64,000 nt of DNA, taken from contig CM026403.1 of assembly GCA_014843695.1 (NCBI GenBank), positions 42,374,572 through 42,438,571 of the forward strand, read 5' to 3'. The position numbers and the translations under genes are program-made. This document shows positions 35,622 to 47,155 of this stretch, one piece after another; within the stretch, counting starts at the first letter, position 1; every line of letters begins with the position of its first letter. The stretch comes from Archivesica marissinica. Taxonomy: Eukaryota > Mollusca > Bivalvia > Venerida > Vesicomyidae. The notes under the pieces are model-generated. The model saw only the letters and a program-made list of their open reading frames with translations. It did not search any database and was not told where the DNA came from.

Positions 35622-36104
35622 TTAAAGCGACACTACATCGGTGAAAACGCACATTTATACAGAATGCCTCAAAAACTGAGTATTTCATCTAATAAACAAG
35701 CGTCGTATACGCGGTTTGTTGACATAACAAAATAATGTAAATAGGGTCGACATACATGCGTAATACAACCTGTGTATCCCGAATAACGAGATTTATGGCA
35801 CAGATACACCGGTATAGCTCACATGGGTGCATATGCATATTTATTTGTAGACTAATGTTAGTTAAATTTATCATCTCTAAGCGACAGTATCACGCGTTTA
35901 GTATTGACTACAATGACAAAGAAATGTCAATTCAGGAGTGTGGATGACCGGTATATGCAATCCTACATTCACTTTTGAAAGTTTGTAGACCACAAACACA
36001 TTGTTTATTGATTCAATATTTGTGTTCGAATGTATTCGGAAGAATTTGTAGTAGCAATGCATATTTCATTTATTTTTGGCTTTGTGCGATGTAATGTCGC
36101 TTTA
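35622..36104. mobile_element. Complete MITE with TTAAAGCGACACTACATCG ends
   Basis: The left end TTAAAGCGACACTACATCG and right end CGATGTAATGTCGCTTTAA are inverted repeats (one or two mismatches). The interior matches 5385-5640 and 12640-12850. At 483 bp it is the most complete member here and shows where the other two are rearranged. No coding capacity. Confidence 0.8.
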
Positions 36105-36245
36105 ATATTGCTAAATAAAATAAATGATATAAACTAAACATAAGACCCATTCATATAACAGTTACGTAACACTTCACAATTATATTCACTATGGACGTAC
36201 TAAACATATCAGTGACGGCTTAAGTTACTCTATCTGGCCCACGTA

Positions 36246-36537
36246 TGTGTGTGTGTTTTATGTTTATTTATCGTCGCTGCCAGTTGCCCATATGAGCGAC
36301 ACCTCCTGAAGAGATTAGTCATTTTAGATTTGTGGAGGATAGTGCAATGATACAGACAGAGACCCCTTCCAGATTCTCCTCTGGTTCGTTTACGTGCACG
36401 GTGTAAAGCACCGATACGAGACCTCGGTTTAAAGTCCCAACTGAAAGTCTGTTAATTGTATTAGGGTCAGACGGGGATCGAACTTGCGATCCCTGGATTA
36501 CCAGTTCAGCGTGTTTACCACTGGACTACAGACCCGT
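36246..36537 (-). mobile_element. SINE family A
   Basis: Tail TTTTATGTTTATTTATCGTC, domain CAGTTGCCCATATGAGCGAC, body TTACGTGCACGGTGTAAAGC, and head with GGGATCGAACTTGCGATCCC and CCACTGGACTACAGACC. Full length. Confidence 0.85.
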
Positions 36538-36994
36538 TTGTAATCTGGCCCACGATATCACTCAACGGTATATGTATATTGTTAGTGAAGTAATTCGATT
36601 AAATATCCCACAACTTCATGCATGTAAGTCATAAATAGAGAACGGCTATATTCGCAATTTATGTCAGTACATTCACTTTCAATCTTGATGACATACATTT
36701 TATAGATACAAATAAAACGTTTTCAGTAATATGTTACGGATATATGATTAAAGTACTTGGCAATAATTACCACATTTAAGTTTGAATCTCCTTTCTGGAA
36801 CTGAAAGAGTGTATTTTTAAAATTATTCCTCTGCAACGCCGAAATTCAAAGATATGTCAGAAACGTGGACATATGACCAACAGATGAGTTTACCTTTCCG
36901 TAAGCTTATTGTGAAAATAATGGGATTTATTGCATAAATCGGCAACAATTGAAAACTAGTCGAGAGTTGGTATCTGTCGAGTATTGGTACACTG

Positions 36995-38685
36995 TGGCTA
37001 ATTAAAGTCATGTTCTTGATCAGATATTCCATTGATATTATGATTTCTCTTTATGAAATGGAGCTACGAAGATATAAAAACGACATAAAAACGACATAAC
37101 GACTGTAATAGATACAATATGACTTTAAGTAAATAGTTCGATGTAATGCGATACATCTCTAATTTTCTATTACCTCCCTTTGCATGTAAAATCTGATTTA
37201 TCCCAACATGTAAATATGTTCTTTTAGTTGGAATCCTTTGTTTTTACTGTTGTTCCCTAACAAGATGTTGCGGTATGATACATGTGATTTTATCAAAATC
37301 TTGTTAATTAACTGATAGCATTGTTTTACAAACAAGTACCCATTGCATATACTGTAGGAGATCTGTCGAAATATAGTAATTTAATAATTATATGAAGCAA
37401 TAGTGGAATAAAATTGCTAGCATGTTGTGCAAAGGAAACAACGATACAAACAGAGGAAAACACTTAATAGGACCTATCTAAATTCAGGGAGTAGTCAGTG
37501 GCAGTGACTGACCGATGTATCTCAATAGAAAGTATGTATATGTTTGATTACGTTAGAACGGTTTAAGTAATATAGACTATGCATACCTTGTGCAAAACCC
37601 CAATTTGCACGAAATGTTTATTATTGTTATATATAAATAGTAATGTATTATATAAATACATTAAACTGTTTCTATATATGGCCAAATGTTTACCATGTAA
37701 TATATATATATTTGTATTATGCATAATCGTCTGCTATTATTTTCGCGCCTAAAATTATCAATCTCGCTTCGCGCGGGAAATGACTTAAGATGTTAGGCCT
37801 AATCTCAGTTTAGATACAGGCCGTGGTTGCAGGTGTCCAGTTATGTAATATAAAGGCACCGAACTGGTTTGATGGTGTAATATTAGATAACATAACAGAT
37901 GTTTAGGAATAACAGATGTTTTAGGAATTGTTATATCATATATACACTGATTCAATCATGTATATAAGAAATGGATTTTATTAACATAAATCAGACACAC
38001 TAGAGCCTAACTCCAGGAGCGAGAAAGGTCGTGATCTCAATCTAGTATATAGAACATATAAACTGTATTTATGATACTTAGATATTATGGACATTATAAG
38101 AAATATAACTTATAAAGATTTGTCGAATAATTAAATTGTTCAGCCATAGAAGAAACATAGAGTTTCGGCGAACCATATAGAAGGTGATTAAAAGTTAATC
38201 TAATCAGAAACAGTGATTAGATTATAGTGATATTGAGTAATGACGGATTAGAAAGATTGGATGTTAAATATACTGTGTAAGCGCATAGTCGGCTCACACA
38301 AATGGATTGTTAAATAAGCTTTTAATGATACGATGTATATATATATAGATCACTGATTATATATATATGGATATTTCTGATGCCAATTTAAACAAGATAT
38401 TATATAGAAGAAATGTAATACTGTGTTGAGTTATCATTAATACATATAATAACGAAGAAACCCCCTAGACAACTCCAGCGAGTCTACAATAGGATAGACC
38501 CTGGTAAGAGCCGTAGCAACCGAGACATATTATTACGAGAAGAAAAAGGAGAGTTTGCGACAACCTGACAACACGGCGTAGACAAGGCAGATACATAAAC
38601 TGAGATGTGCTGCCGCTGTCACTGAAAGAAACAGAGCATAATACCTCATTTGGTGGGCTTGTTTCACTTATTTACATATTAAAGA
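36995..38685. other. AT-rich region without recognised gene
   Basis: About 1.7 kb of AT-rich sequence, with TATATA runs at 37700 and 38336-38366. A small inverted pair CGCGCCTAAAATT...TTCGCGCGGGAA lies near 37743-37780. I find no supported coding sequence or RNA. Confidence 0.5.
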
Positions 38686-39111
38686 AGTAACTGAACGTAC
38701 CTATATACTGAAGAAACGCATCTACATAACGAAGTAACTGAACGTACCTATATAATGAAGAAACGTATCTACATAACGAAGTAACTGAACATACCTATAT
38801 AATGAAGAAACGTATCTACATAACGAAGTAACTGAACTTACCTATATAATGAAGAAACGTATCTACATAGCGAAGTAACTGAACTTACCTATATAATGAA
38901 GAAACGTATCTACATAACGAAGTAACTGAACATACCTATATAATGAAGAAACGTATCTACATAACGAAGTAACTAAACTTACCTATATAATGAAGAAACG
39001 TATCTACATAACGAAGTAACTGAACTTACCTATATAATGAAGAAACGTATCTACATAACGAAGTAACTAAACTTACCTATATAATGAAGAAACGTATCTA
39101 CATAGCGAAGT
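38686..39111. repeat. 47-bp minisatellite, about 9 units
   Basis: The unit is GAAGTAACTGAACTTACCTA, TATAATGAAGAAACGTATCT, ACATAAC. It ends directly against the tail of a family A SINE at 39112. Confidence 0.95.
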
Positions 39112-39289
39112 ACTGTGTGTGTTTTACGTTTATTTATCGTCGCTACCGGTTGCCCATATGAGCGACGCCTCCTGAAGAGATTAGTAATTTTAGATTTTGG
39201 AGGATAGTGCAATGATACAGACAGAGACGCATTACAGAGTCTCCTCTGGTTCTTTTACGTGCACGATGTAAAGCACCGACACGAGACCT
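39112..39289 (-). mobile_element. SINE family A, head lost
   Basis: It starts at the tail (TTTTACGTTTATTTATCGTC) and runs to CACCGACACGAGACCT, where it breaks off. The tRNA-like head is absent and is followed by an unrelated joint (GAAGTTGAAGTTTAACG) also seen at 39604. Confidence 0.8.
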
Positions 39290-39329
39290 GAAGTTGAAGT
39301 TTAACGCAGGCTCGATCCCCCGTCTGACG

Positions 39330-39601
39330 GATCTGTAGTCCAGTGGTAACACGCTGGACTGGTAATCCAGGGATCGCAAGTTCGATCCCCCGTCTGACCC
39401 TAATAAAATTAACAGTCTTTAAGATGGGACGTTAAACCGAGGTCACGTGTCGGTGCTTTACACCGTGCACGTAAAAGAACCAGAGGTTACTCTGGAATGG
39501 GTCTCTCTCTGTATCATTGCACTATCCTCCAAAAATCTAAAATAACTAATCTCTTCGCTCATATGGGCAAACGGTAGCGATGATAAATAAACGTAAAACA
39601 C
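39330..39601 (+). mobile_element. SINE family A, nearly complete
   Basis: ATCTGTAGTCCAGTGGTAAC with complete A box, CTGGACTGGTAATCCAG arm and B-box-like AGTTCGATCCC, followed by the body. A short deletion removes AGGAGGCGTC before GCTCATATGGGC. Preceded by a stray B-box fragment (GGCTCGATCCCCCGTCTGAC). Confidence 0.85.
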
Positions 39602-39611
39602 CAAATTGAAG

Positions 39612-39808
39612 TTTAACAGACGTATCTGTAGTTCAGTTGTTAACACGTTGGACTGGTAATCCATGGATCCCAGGTTCGATCCCCGACTGTCCCTAATAAA
39701 ATTAGCATTCTTTCAGAGGTCTCGTATCGGTGCTTTACGTCGTGCACGTAAAAGAACCAGTCTGAAAGACTGTTAATTTTATTAGGGTCAGACGGTGGAT
39801 CGAACCCG
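39612..39808 (+). mobile_element. Rearranged SINE family A pieces
   Basis: A plus-strand head and half body (TCTGTAGTTCAGTTGTTAAC to GTGCACGTAAAAGAACCAG) is joined at about 39760 to a minus-strand fragment (TCTGAAAGACTGTTAATTTT to GGTGGATCGAACCC). This looks like inversion or recombination between two copies. Confidence 0.7.
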
Positions 39809-39871
39809 CTGATGGTCAGCCCAGATCGTGTCTCTTTATATGAACACGTCAGCGGTTTCTTACATAGGATT

Positions 39872-40092
39872 AGACCGTCTCGTTGGTCGAGTGGTTACGG
39901 TCGCTTACCACTGTACATAACCTATCATCACTGATGGTCAGGAGTTCGAGCCCCGCTCATACCGTGCCTTTTTATATGAACAAGTTGGCAGTTTCTTACG
40001 GAGATTGGTGACAAAGTACTGGCTACCCGTTGGAACCTGTCCGTCGCTCATATGGGCATCCGGTAGCGACGTTAAATACGCACATTGTATTT
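39872..40092 (+). mobile_element. SINE family C with family A-type 3' domain
   Basis: The tRNA-like head has TGGTCGAGTGGTTACGGTCG and the B-box-like AGTTCGAGCCCC. The body ATATGAACAAGTTGGCAGTT and TACGGAGATTGG matches 55043-55288 and 57000-57215 in reverse. The 3' end CGTCGCTCATATGGGCATCC + GGTAGCGACG is the domain shared with family A. Confidence 0.75.
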
Positions 40093-40189
40093 ATTTTCTT
40101 GTTAAACTGAGATTACATAATTTGAGTTTCTATTCTGAAGGTATAATCAACGTAACTGTGAAAGTCGTGACCTGTGGTAGTGTGGTGGT

Positions 40190-42459
40190 AGAGGGGTGGA
40201 AACGCGGTGGTAGCGCGGCGGAAATGAGGTGGTAACCATGTGGAAGCGCAGTGGAAGCGCGCGGTGGTAACCCTGTGGAAGCGCAGTGGAAGCGCGCGGT
40301 AGTAACCATGTGGAAGCGCGGTGGTAACAATGTGGAAGTGCAGTGGAAGCGCGCGGTGGTAACCATGTGGAAGCGCAGTGGAAGCGCGCGGTGGTAACCA
40401 TGTGGAAGCGCAGTGGAAGCGCGCGGTGGTAACCATGTGGAAGCGCAGTGGAAGCGCGCGGTGGTAACCATGTGGAAGCGCAGTGGAAGCGCGCGGTGGT
40501 AACTATGTGGAAGCGCAGTGGAAGCGCACGGTGGTAACCATGTGGAGGCGCAGTGGAAGCGCGCGGTTGTAACCATGTGGAAACGCAGTGGAAGCGCGCG
40601 GTGGTAACCATGTGGAAGCGCAGTTGAAGCGTACGGTGGTAGCCATGTGGAAGCGCAGTGGAAGAGCGCGGTGGTAACCATGTGGAGCGCAGTGGAAGCG
40701 GCGCACGGTGGTGACCATGTGGGAGCGCAGTGGAAGAGTGCGGTGGTAACCACGTGGAAGCGCAGTGGAAGCGCGCGGTGGTGACCATGTGGGAGCGCAG
40801 TGGAAGAGTACAGTGGTAACCATGTGGAAGCGCAGTGGAAGCGCGCGGTGGTAGCCATGTAGAAACGCGGTGGTAACCATGCGGAAGCGCAGTGGAAGCG
40901 CACGGTGGTAACCATGTGGAAGCGCAGTGGAAGAGCGCGGTGGTAACCATGTGGAAGCGCAGTGGAAGCGCGCGGTGGTAACCATGTGAAAGCGCAGTGG
41001 AAGCGCGCGGTGGTAACCATGTGGAAGCGCAGTGCAAGAGCGCGGTGGTAACCATGTGGAAGCGCAGTGGAAGCGCGCGGTGGTAACCATGTGGAAGCGC
41101 AGTGGAAGAGCGCGGTGGTAACCATGTGGAAGCGCAGTGGAACCGTGGTAACCCTGTGGACGCGCAGTGGAAGAGCGCGATGGTAACCATGTGGAAGCGC
41201 AGTGGAAGCGCCGGTGGTAACCATGTGAAGCGCACGGTGGTAACCATGTGGAAGCGCAGTGGAAGAGCGCGGTGGTAACCATGTGAAGCGCGCGGTGGTA
41301 ACCATGTGGAGCGCAGTGGAAAGCGCGGTGGTAACCATGTTGAAACGCAGTGGAAGAGCGCGGTGGTAACCATGTGGATGCGCAGTGGAAGCGCGCGGTG
41401 GTAACCATGTGGAAGCGCACGGTGGTAACCATGTGGAAGCGCAGTGGAAGAGCGCGGTGGTAGCCATGTAGAAGCGCGGTGGTAACCATGTGGAAGCACA
41501 GTGTAAGAGCGTGGTGGTAACCATGTGGAAGCGCAGTTGAAGCGCACGGTGGTAACCATGTGGAAGCGCAGTGGAAGAGCGCGGTGGTAACCATGTGGAA
41601 GCGCAGTGGAAGCGCGCAGTGGTAATCATGTGGAAGCGCAGTGGAAGCGCACGGTGGTAACCATGTGGAAGAGCGCGGTGGTAACCATGTGGAAGCGCAG
41701 TGGAAGCGCGCGGTTGTAACCATGTGGAAGCGCAGTGGAAGCGCGCGGTGGTAACCATGTGGAAGCGCAGTGGAAGCGCGCGGTGTTAACCATGTGGAAG
41801 CGCAGTGGAAGCGCGCGGTGGTAACCATGTGGAAGCGCAGTGGAAGCGCGCGGTTGTAACCATGTGGAAGCGCAGTGGAAGCGCGCGGTGGTAACCATGT
41901 GGAAGCGCAGTGGAGGCGCGCGGTGGTAACCATGTGGAAGCGCAGTGTAAGCGCGCGGTGTTAACCATGTGGAAGCGCAGTGGAAGTGCGCGGTGGTAAC
42001 CATATGGAAGCGCAGTGGAATTGCGCGGTGGTAACCATGTGGAAGCGCGCGGTGGTAACCATGTGGAAGCGCGCGGTGGTAACCATGTGGAAGCGCAGTG
42101 GAAGCGCGCGGTGGTAACCACGTGGAAGCGCAGTGGAAGCGCAGTGGAAGCGCAGTGGAAGCGCGCGGTGGTAACCACGTGGAAGCGCAGTGGAAGCGCA
42201 GTGGAAGCGCGCGGTGGTAACCACGTGGAAGCGCAGTGGAAGCGCAGTGGAAGCGCAGTGGAAGCGCAGTGGAAGCGCAGTGGAAGCGCGCGGTGGTAAC
42301 CACGTGGAAGCGCAGTGGAAGCGCGCGGTGGTAACCACGTGGAAGCGCAGTGGAAGCGCAGTGGAAGCGCGCGGTGGTAACCACGTGGAAGCGCAGTGGA
42401 AGCGCAGTGGAAGCGCAGTGGAAGCGCAGTGGAAGCGCAGTGGAAGCGCGCGGTGGTAG
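40190..42459. repeat. 35-bp (11 + 24) minisatellite of likely SINE-head origin
   Basis: The main unit is GGTAACCATGTGGAAGCGCA + GTGGAAGCGCGCGGT. The GGAAGCGCAGT piece (11 bp) is itself repeated up to five times at the high-coordinate end. AGCGCAGTGGNNGCGCG matches the head of the family B SINE at 55410-55655, and a degraded family B copy follows at 42597. The array is rich in CpG and GCGC. Minus-strand frames of up to 542 codons (HGYHRALPLRF-type repeats) are translations of the unit. Confidence 0.9.
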
Positions 42460-42596
42460 AGCAATTTTAGTTTGATCATATTTTAGTTTGCTCTATTATG
42501 ACACAGAATCAACGTACAATATATACAAAGAAAGCAAAAGAGGGTCGAGCCACAAGTTCTGACAACATTAGAGACGGCTCTTCTCAGTGATATAGC

Positions 42597-42842
42597 AGTG
42601 GTAGCGCAATGATAGCGCGGTGGTAATGCAGCGGTAACGCGTTCACTTCAGGTGTGAGGGGCCCGGAGTTCGCACACAGTTGTAGCCGTTACGATTGAGC
42701 CTTAGGCACGGTACTTGCATCTTCTCTCTCCCTCGTAGTGATGGATTCCATCAGGAATGCGGTCTGAAGAGCGACTAAACTAATGTTGCAAGAACTTGTT
42801 TCGCAATCGGGCTAACATAAATATGTAGGCCTATAAACTATA
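42597..42842 (+). mobile_element. SINE family B, diverged
   Basis: The head has GTGGTAGCGCAATGATAGCG and CGCGTTCACTTCAGGTGTGA. The body CTTCTCTCTCCCTCGTAG, GGATTCCATCAGGAATG and AACTTGTTTCGCAATCG agrees with the better copies at 49723, 55410 and 61941. The B box is decayed. Confidence 0.75.
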
Positions 42843-43056
42843 GGGAATTGTGGCACTGATTGTGAACAGGAAAATGAATTTGTAATAACGAGAATGGGGT
42901 TTTTGGGGCTACCCTTTTTATGTTATTATATGTAGGGTCCAGTTTGTCTTCAAATCTTCTAGATACTGTTATTGACATTTCAGAAACCCATTCATATTAT
43001 TTATGGACAGCTGTAGCAAGTTATGTGTTTTTGCGTCATGCTAACACTTGATTTTA

Positions 43057-45380
43057 GTTCCTTGTTCCCGGACCTAGTCCAGTTCACAAACATCAATATC
43101 TAGCTCCTTGTCCCGGACCTAGTCCAGTTCATACACATCAATATCTAGCTCCTTGTCCCAGACCTAGTCCAGTTCACAAACATCAATATCTAGCTCCTTG
43201 TCCCGGACCTGGTCCAGTTCACAAACATCAATATCTAGCTCATTGTCAACATGGTCCAGTTCACAAACATCAATATCTAGCTCCTAGTCCAGTTCACAAA
43301 CATCAATATCTAGCTCCTTGTCCCGGACCTGGTCCAGTTCACAAACATCAATATCTAGCTCCTTGTCCCGGACCTAGTCCAGTTCACAAACATCAATATC
43401 TAGCTCATTGTCCCGAACCCAGTCCAGTGCATAAATATCAATATCTAGCTCATTGTCCCGGACCCAGTCCAGTTCATAAACATCAATATCTAGCTCCTTG
43501 TCCCGGATCCAGTCCAGTTCATAAACATCAATATCTAGCTCCTTGTCCCGGACCCAGTCCAGTTCATAAACATCAATATATAGCTCCTTGTCCCGGACCC
43601 AGTCCAGTTCACAAACATCAATATCTAGCTCCTTGTCCTCGGACCTAGTACAGTTCACAAACATCAATATCTAGCTCCTTGTCCCGGACCTAGTCCAGTT
43701 CACAAACATCAATATCTAGCGCATTGTCCAGGACCTAGTCCAGTTCACTAACATCACTGTCTAGCTCATTGTCCCGAACCCAGTCCAGTGCATAAATATC
43801 AATATCTAGCTCCTTGTCCCGGACCTAGTCCAGTTCACAAACATCAATATCTAGCGCATTGTCCAGGACCTAGTCCAGTTCACTAATATCACTGTCTAGC
43901 TCATTGTCCCGAACCCAGTCCAGTGCATAAATATCAATATCTAGCTCCTTGTCCCGGACCTAGTCCAGTTCACAAACATCAATATCTAGCTCCTTGTTCC
44001 GGGCCTAGTCCAGTTCATAAACATCAATATCTAACTCCTTGTCCCGGGCCTAGTCCAGTTCACAAACATCAATATCTAGCTCATTGTCCCGGACCTGGTC
44101 CAGTTCGCAACATCAATATCTAGCTCAATGTCCTCGGACCTAGTCCAGTTCACAAACATCAATATCTAGCGCATTGTCCAGGACCTAGTCCAGTTCACTA
44201 ACATCACTGTCTAGCTCATTGTCCCGAACCCAGTCCAGTGCATAAATATCAATATCTAGCTCATTGTCCCGGATCTATTCCAGTTCATAAACATCAATGT
44301 CTAGCTCATTGTCCCGGACCTAGTCCAGTTCACAAACATCAATATATAGCTCCTTGTCCCGGACCTGGTCCAGTTCACAAACATCAATATCTAGCTCCTT
44401 GTCCCGGACCTAGTCCAGTTCACAAACATCAATATCTAGCTCCTTGTCCTCGGACCTAGTACAGTTCACAAACATCAATATCTAGCTCCTTGTCCCGGAC
44501 CTAGTCCAGTTCACAAACATCAATATCTAGCGCATTGTCCAGGACCTAGTCCAGTTCACTAACATCACTGTCTAGCTCATTGTCCCGAACCCAGTCCATT
44601 CATAAACCTCAATATCTAGCTCCTTGTCCTCGGACCTAGTACAGTTCACAAACATCAATATCTAGCTCCTTGTCCCGGACCTAGTCCAGTTCACAAACAT
44701 CAATATCTAGCGCATTGTCCAGGACCTAGTCCAGTTCACTAACATCACTGTCTAGCTCAGCTCATTGTCCCGGACCCAGTCCAGTTCATAAACATCAATA
44801 TCTAGCTCCTTGTCCCGGACCCAGTCCAGTTCATAAACATCAATATCTAGCTCCTTGTCCCGGACCCAGTCCAGTTCATAAACATCAATATCTAGCTCCT
44901 TGTCCCGGACCCAGTCCAGTTCATAAACATCAATATCTAGCTCCTTGTCCTCGGACCTAGTACAGTTCACAAACATCAATATCTAGCTCCTTGTCCCGGA
45001 CCTAGTCCAGTTCACAAACATCAATATCTAGCGCATTGTCCAGGACCTAGTCCAGTTCACTAACATCACTGTCTAGCTCATTGTCCCGAACCCAGTCCAG
45101 TGCATAAATATCAATATCTAGCTCCTTGTCCCGGACCTAGTCCAGTTCACAAACATCAATATCTAGCGCATTGTCCAGGACCTAGTCCAGTTCACTAACA
45201 TCACTGTCTAGTTCATTGTCCCGAACCCAGTCCAGTGCATAAATATCAATATCTAGCTCCTTGTCCCGGACCTAGTCCAGTTCACAAACATCAATATCTA
45301 GCGCATTGTCCAGGACCTAGTCCAGTTCACTAACATCACTGTCTAGCTCATTGTCCCGAACCCAGTCCAGTGCATAAATA
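43057..45380 (-). repeat. Array C, copy 1: 45-bp repeat grown from the vWA2 exon end
   Basis: On the minus strand the unit is GATGTTTGTGAACTGGACTA, GGTCCGGGACAAGGAGCTAG, ATATT. The last bases of the vWA2 exon are GATGTTTGTGAACTGGACTA as well, and the array runs directly into that exon at 47248 (interrupted by the hAT element at 45381-47155). At 45 bp it is exactly 15 codons. In the exon's frame it reads ELD-stop-VRDKELDIDV, but units with TGG in place of TAG read through as ELDWVRDKELDIDVY, for example five consecutive units at 43430-43640. Subtypes (GCGCATTGTCC, TCACTGTCTAGC) recur in a three-unit order. Confidence 0.9.
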
Positions 45381-45387
45381 ATGCTGA

Positions 45388-46501
45388 GACTGTGTGTCCG
45401 AGTTTGGACTTACCGACAAGGTGGTGATGTGTGTGCATGACAATGCAAGGAATATAGAGTGTGCCGGCAATCTGTGTGAGGATTGGGAGGATTTGGGGTG
45501 CTTCGCCCATACCCTGCAATTGTGTGTGAAACCTGTGTTCGAGTTACCAAGTGTTTCTAAGGTAGTCTCTAAGTGTCGCAAACTTATTGGTCACTTTAAG
45601 CACTCCACGACAGTGTCCGCAGAGATGCGGAAACGCCAAGAGCTTCTCGACGAGCCACGGCACGAGTTGGTACAGGATGTACCTACTCGTTGGAATTCAA
45701 CGCAAATGATGCTGGAGCGTCTCACAGAGCAGCGTCGTGTTTTGACAGACCGCATGCTGGACACTCGTGTCACCAAGAAGATCGACACCAACCTTCTTCC
45801 AAAGAACCACGAGTGGGAGCTTATCAGTGAGCTATCCAGTGTGCTTGCTGATGTGACCGCCGTCACAACATATATGAGTGGGGAGAAGAGTGTGTCATGC
45901 TCCCAAGTGTATCCTATAGTGTGTGGACTTATGATGAACAGTCTCTGCCAGAACCCTGACGACTCTCATACAGTCAGTCGAGTGAAGGACGTGCTTCGCC
46001 AGCAGTTGGATCGTCGTTTCCGGCCAACGTTACTGGAGTCCGCTACCTCCATACCTATGGTTGCATCATTGCTCGACCCCCGCTACAAACGCTTGTTATT
46101 CGCTACCAAGGAACAGCGACGTGCATGTGAAGACCAGCTTGAGAGTCGTATGGACGAGATCCCCCTGCGACTTCCGGTGCACAACGAGTGTGACCAGATG
46201 CCATCGAAACGTAGGAAGTTGGACTTTATGGTGTTTGGTTCCCCGGAGAAAGAAGACTGTGATGAACTCAGGTGCTATATTGGTGAGAAATCTTATCCAG
46301 ATGCTGACTTGGTGGCGTCGTAACTCTCACAAGTATCCTAAGTTGGCAATCATCGCGAGAAAGCTTCTGTCGGTCCCAGCGACATCTGTGCCATCTGAAC
46401 GTGTGTTTTCGGCAGCAGGACTTCTTGTGAACAAACTCCGAAACCGCCTGTCTAGCGAAATCGTGGACCAGATAATCTTTCTGAATAAGAACAAGGTGTA
46501 A
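45388..46501 (+). pseudogene. hAT transposase (Ac/ZBED-like), truncated and frameshifted
   Basis: This is the C-terminal two thirds of an RNase-H-like hAT transposase, which cuts and pastes elements with these termini. Visible landmarks in order: VMCVHDNARNI (acidic catalytic-site region), CFAHTLQLCV (insertion-domain C..H), DVPTRWNSTQMMLERL, LDPRYKRLLF, and then, in a second frame, LTWWRRNSHKYPKLAIIARK and PSERVFSAAG, the hATC dimerisation motif. The frames are 1 base apart, with the switch near 46300-46310. The first frame ends with a stop at 46321-46323 and the second at 46499-46501. The N-terminal BED zinc finger and first catalytic aspartate are missing. An in-frame TGA lies at 45385-45387 at the array junction. 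It cannot make an active enzyme. Confidence 0.9.
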
Positions 46502-46691
46502 TTGAAAATGTGTGTTATGAAAGTTGTGAACTGTAACCCAGGATTTTACTAGGACTGAACTGAAATACGACGAAAATATTATGTATTTTGTGTACACAAT
46601 GAATTTTGCAGATGCTTTTATTCTTTTAAAGATTTCATCGTATAATTCTAATAAATATGCCTATATGTAGTTCAAAGTTGTTCGTTTTTAT

Positions 46692-46879
46692 ATTGGTGGA
46701 GGAAGACCCCGAGTGCCCCTCCGTGCAGTATTTCAGGCACCATGTAGAACCACCACAAGCAAGCTGGCTGGCTTCCTCACATGAAAATCCGACACCCCCA
46801 GTGGGATTCGAACATGCAGCAGTGATGGGCAAGTGATTTGGAGTCAACGACCGTAACAACTCGGCGACGGAGGCCCCAG
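46692..46879 (-). mobile_element. SINE family E, nested in the hAT element
   Basis: It is flanked by a 10-bp duplication, tcgtttttat, at 46682-46691 and 46880-46889. The minus-strand head reads GGGGCCTCCGTCGCCGAGTT, TTGACTCCAAATCAC (a loop that would read CCA, tryptophan) and ATGTTCGAATCCCACTGG (B box). It inserted into the hAT 3' untranslated region, so it is younger than the hAT insertion or was carried in with it. Confidence 0.8.
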
Positions 46880-47155
46880 TCGTTTTTATGGTTTAATGTC
46901 GCACCCATTTATACTTCTGTTCATTAAACAATAGAAACAACCCTTGATATAGACCTCACAAGTCGTAACCAAATCCATGTCAATATAAGTTAATTTCACG
47001 ACGTGTAAAATACACGCGTGTACCGGTGAACCGGTGAATAGGTCAGGTTTGAAAAAGTTTGGATTTGTTGTGAAATATTCATCGAATATTCGAATACTAT
47101 TCGAATACCACTTTCGAATATTCGAATACCATTTAGCTATTCGGTCCCATCCCTA

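Larger units (their letters stand above)
35319..36994. mobile_element. Possible inverted-repeat element carrying nested elements
   Basis: The left end CAGTGTACCAACTCTCGACC and right end GTCGAGTATTGGTACACTG are inverted repeats over about 19 bp with two mismatches. A second GAGAGTTGGTA occurs just inside the right end. The interior holds the MITE at 35622-36104 and a SINE at 36246-36537. No clear target-site duplication. A related word CAGGGTACCAACTCTCGATC occurs at 57239. Confidence 0.35.
45381..47155 (+). mobile_element. hAT element inserted in array C, 5' end deleted
   Basis: The right terminus GGTCCCATCCCTA is the same type as the 728-3231 element, with TTCGAATATTCGAATAC subterminal repeats at 47084-47138. 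After it comes ataaatat (47156-47163), part of the array unit. On the left the array stops after ataaata (45374-45380), that is 7 of the 8 bp of the TSD, and coding sequence starts at once. The left terminal repeat and the 5' part of the transposase gene are therefore gone. The matching place in copy 2 (near 59632) is an uninterrupted array, an empty site. Confidence 0.85.

Noticed and set aside
35319..36994. Firm call of a 1.7-kb transposon
   Set aside because: The terminal repeats are short and no target-site duplication is visible, so it is listed only with low confidence.
40113..42479. Minus-strand frames of 470-542 codons rich in HGYHRALPLRF
   Set aside because: A repeat translation of the 35-bp array in all three frames; unit lengths vary without keeping one frame.
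45394..46323. Active host gene of ZBED type (domesticated transposase)
   Set aside because: The N-terminus is missing, the C-terminal hATC domain is in another frame, and the flanks are transposon end and TSD, so it is a dead element.
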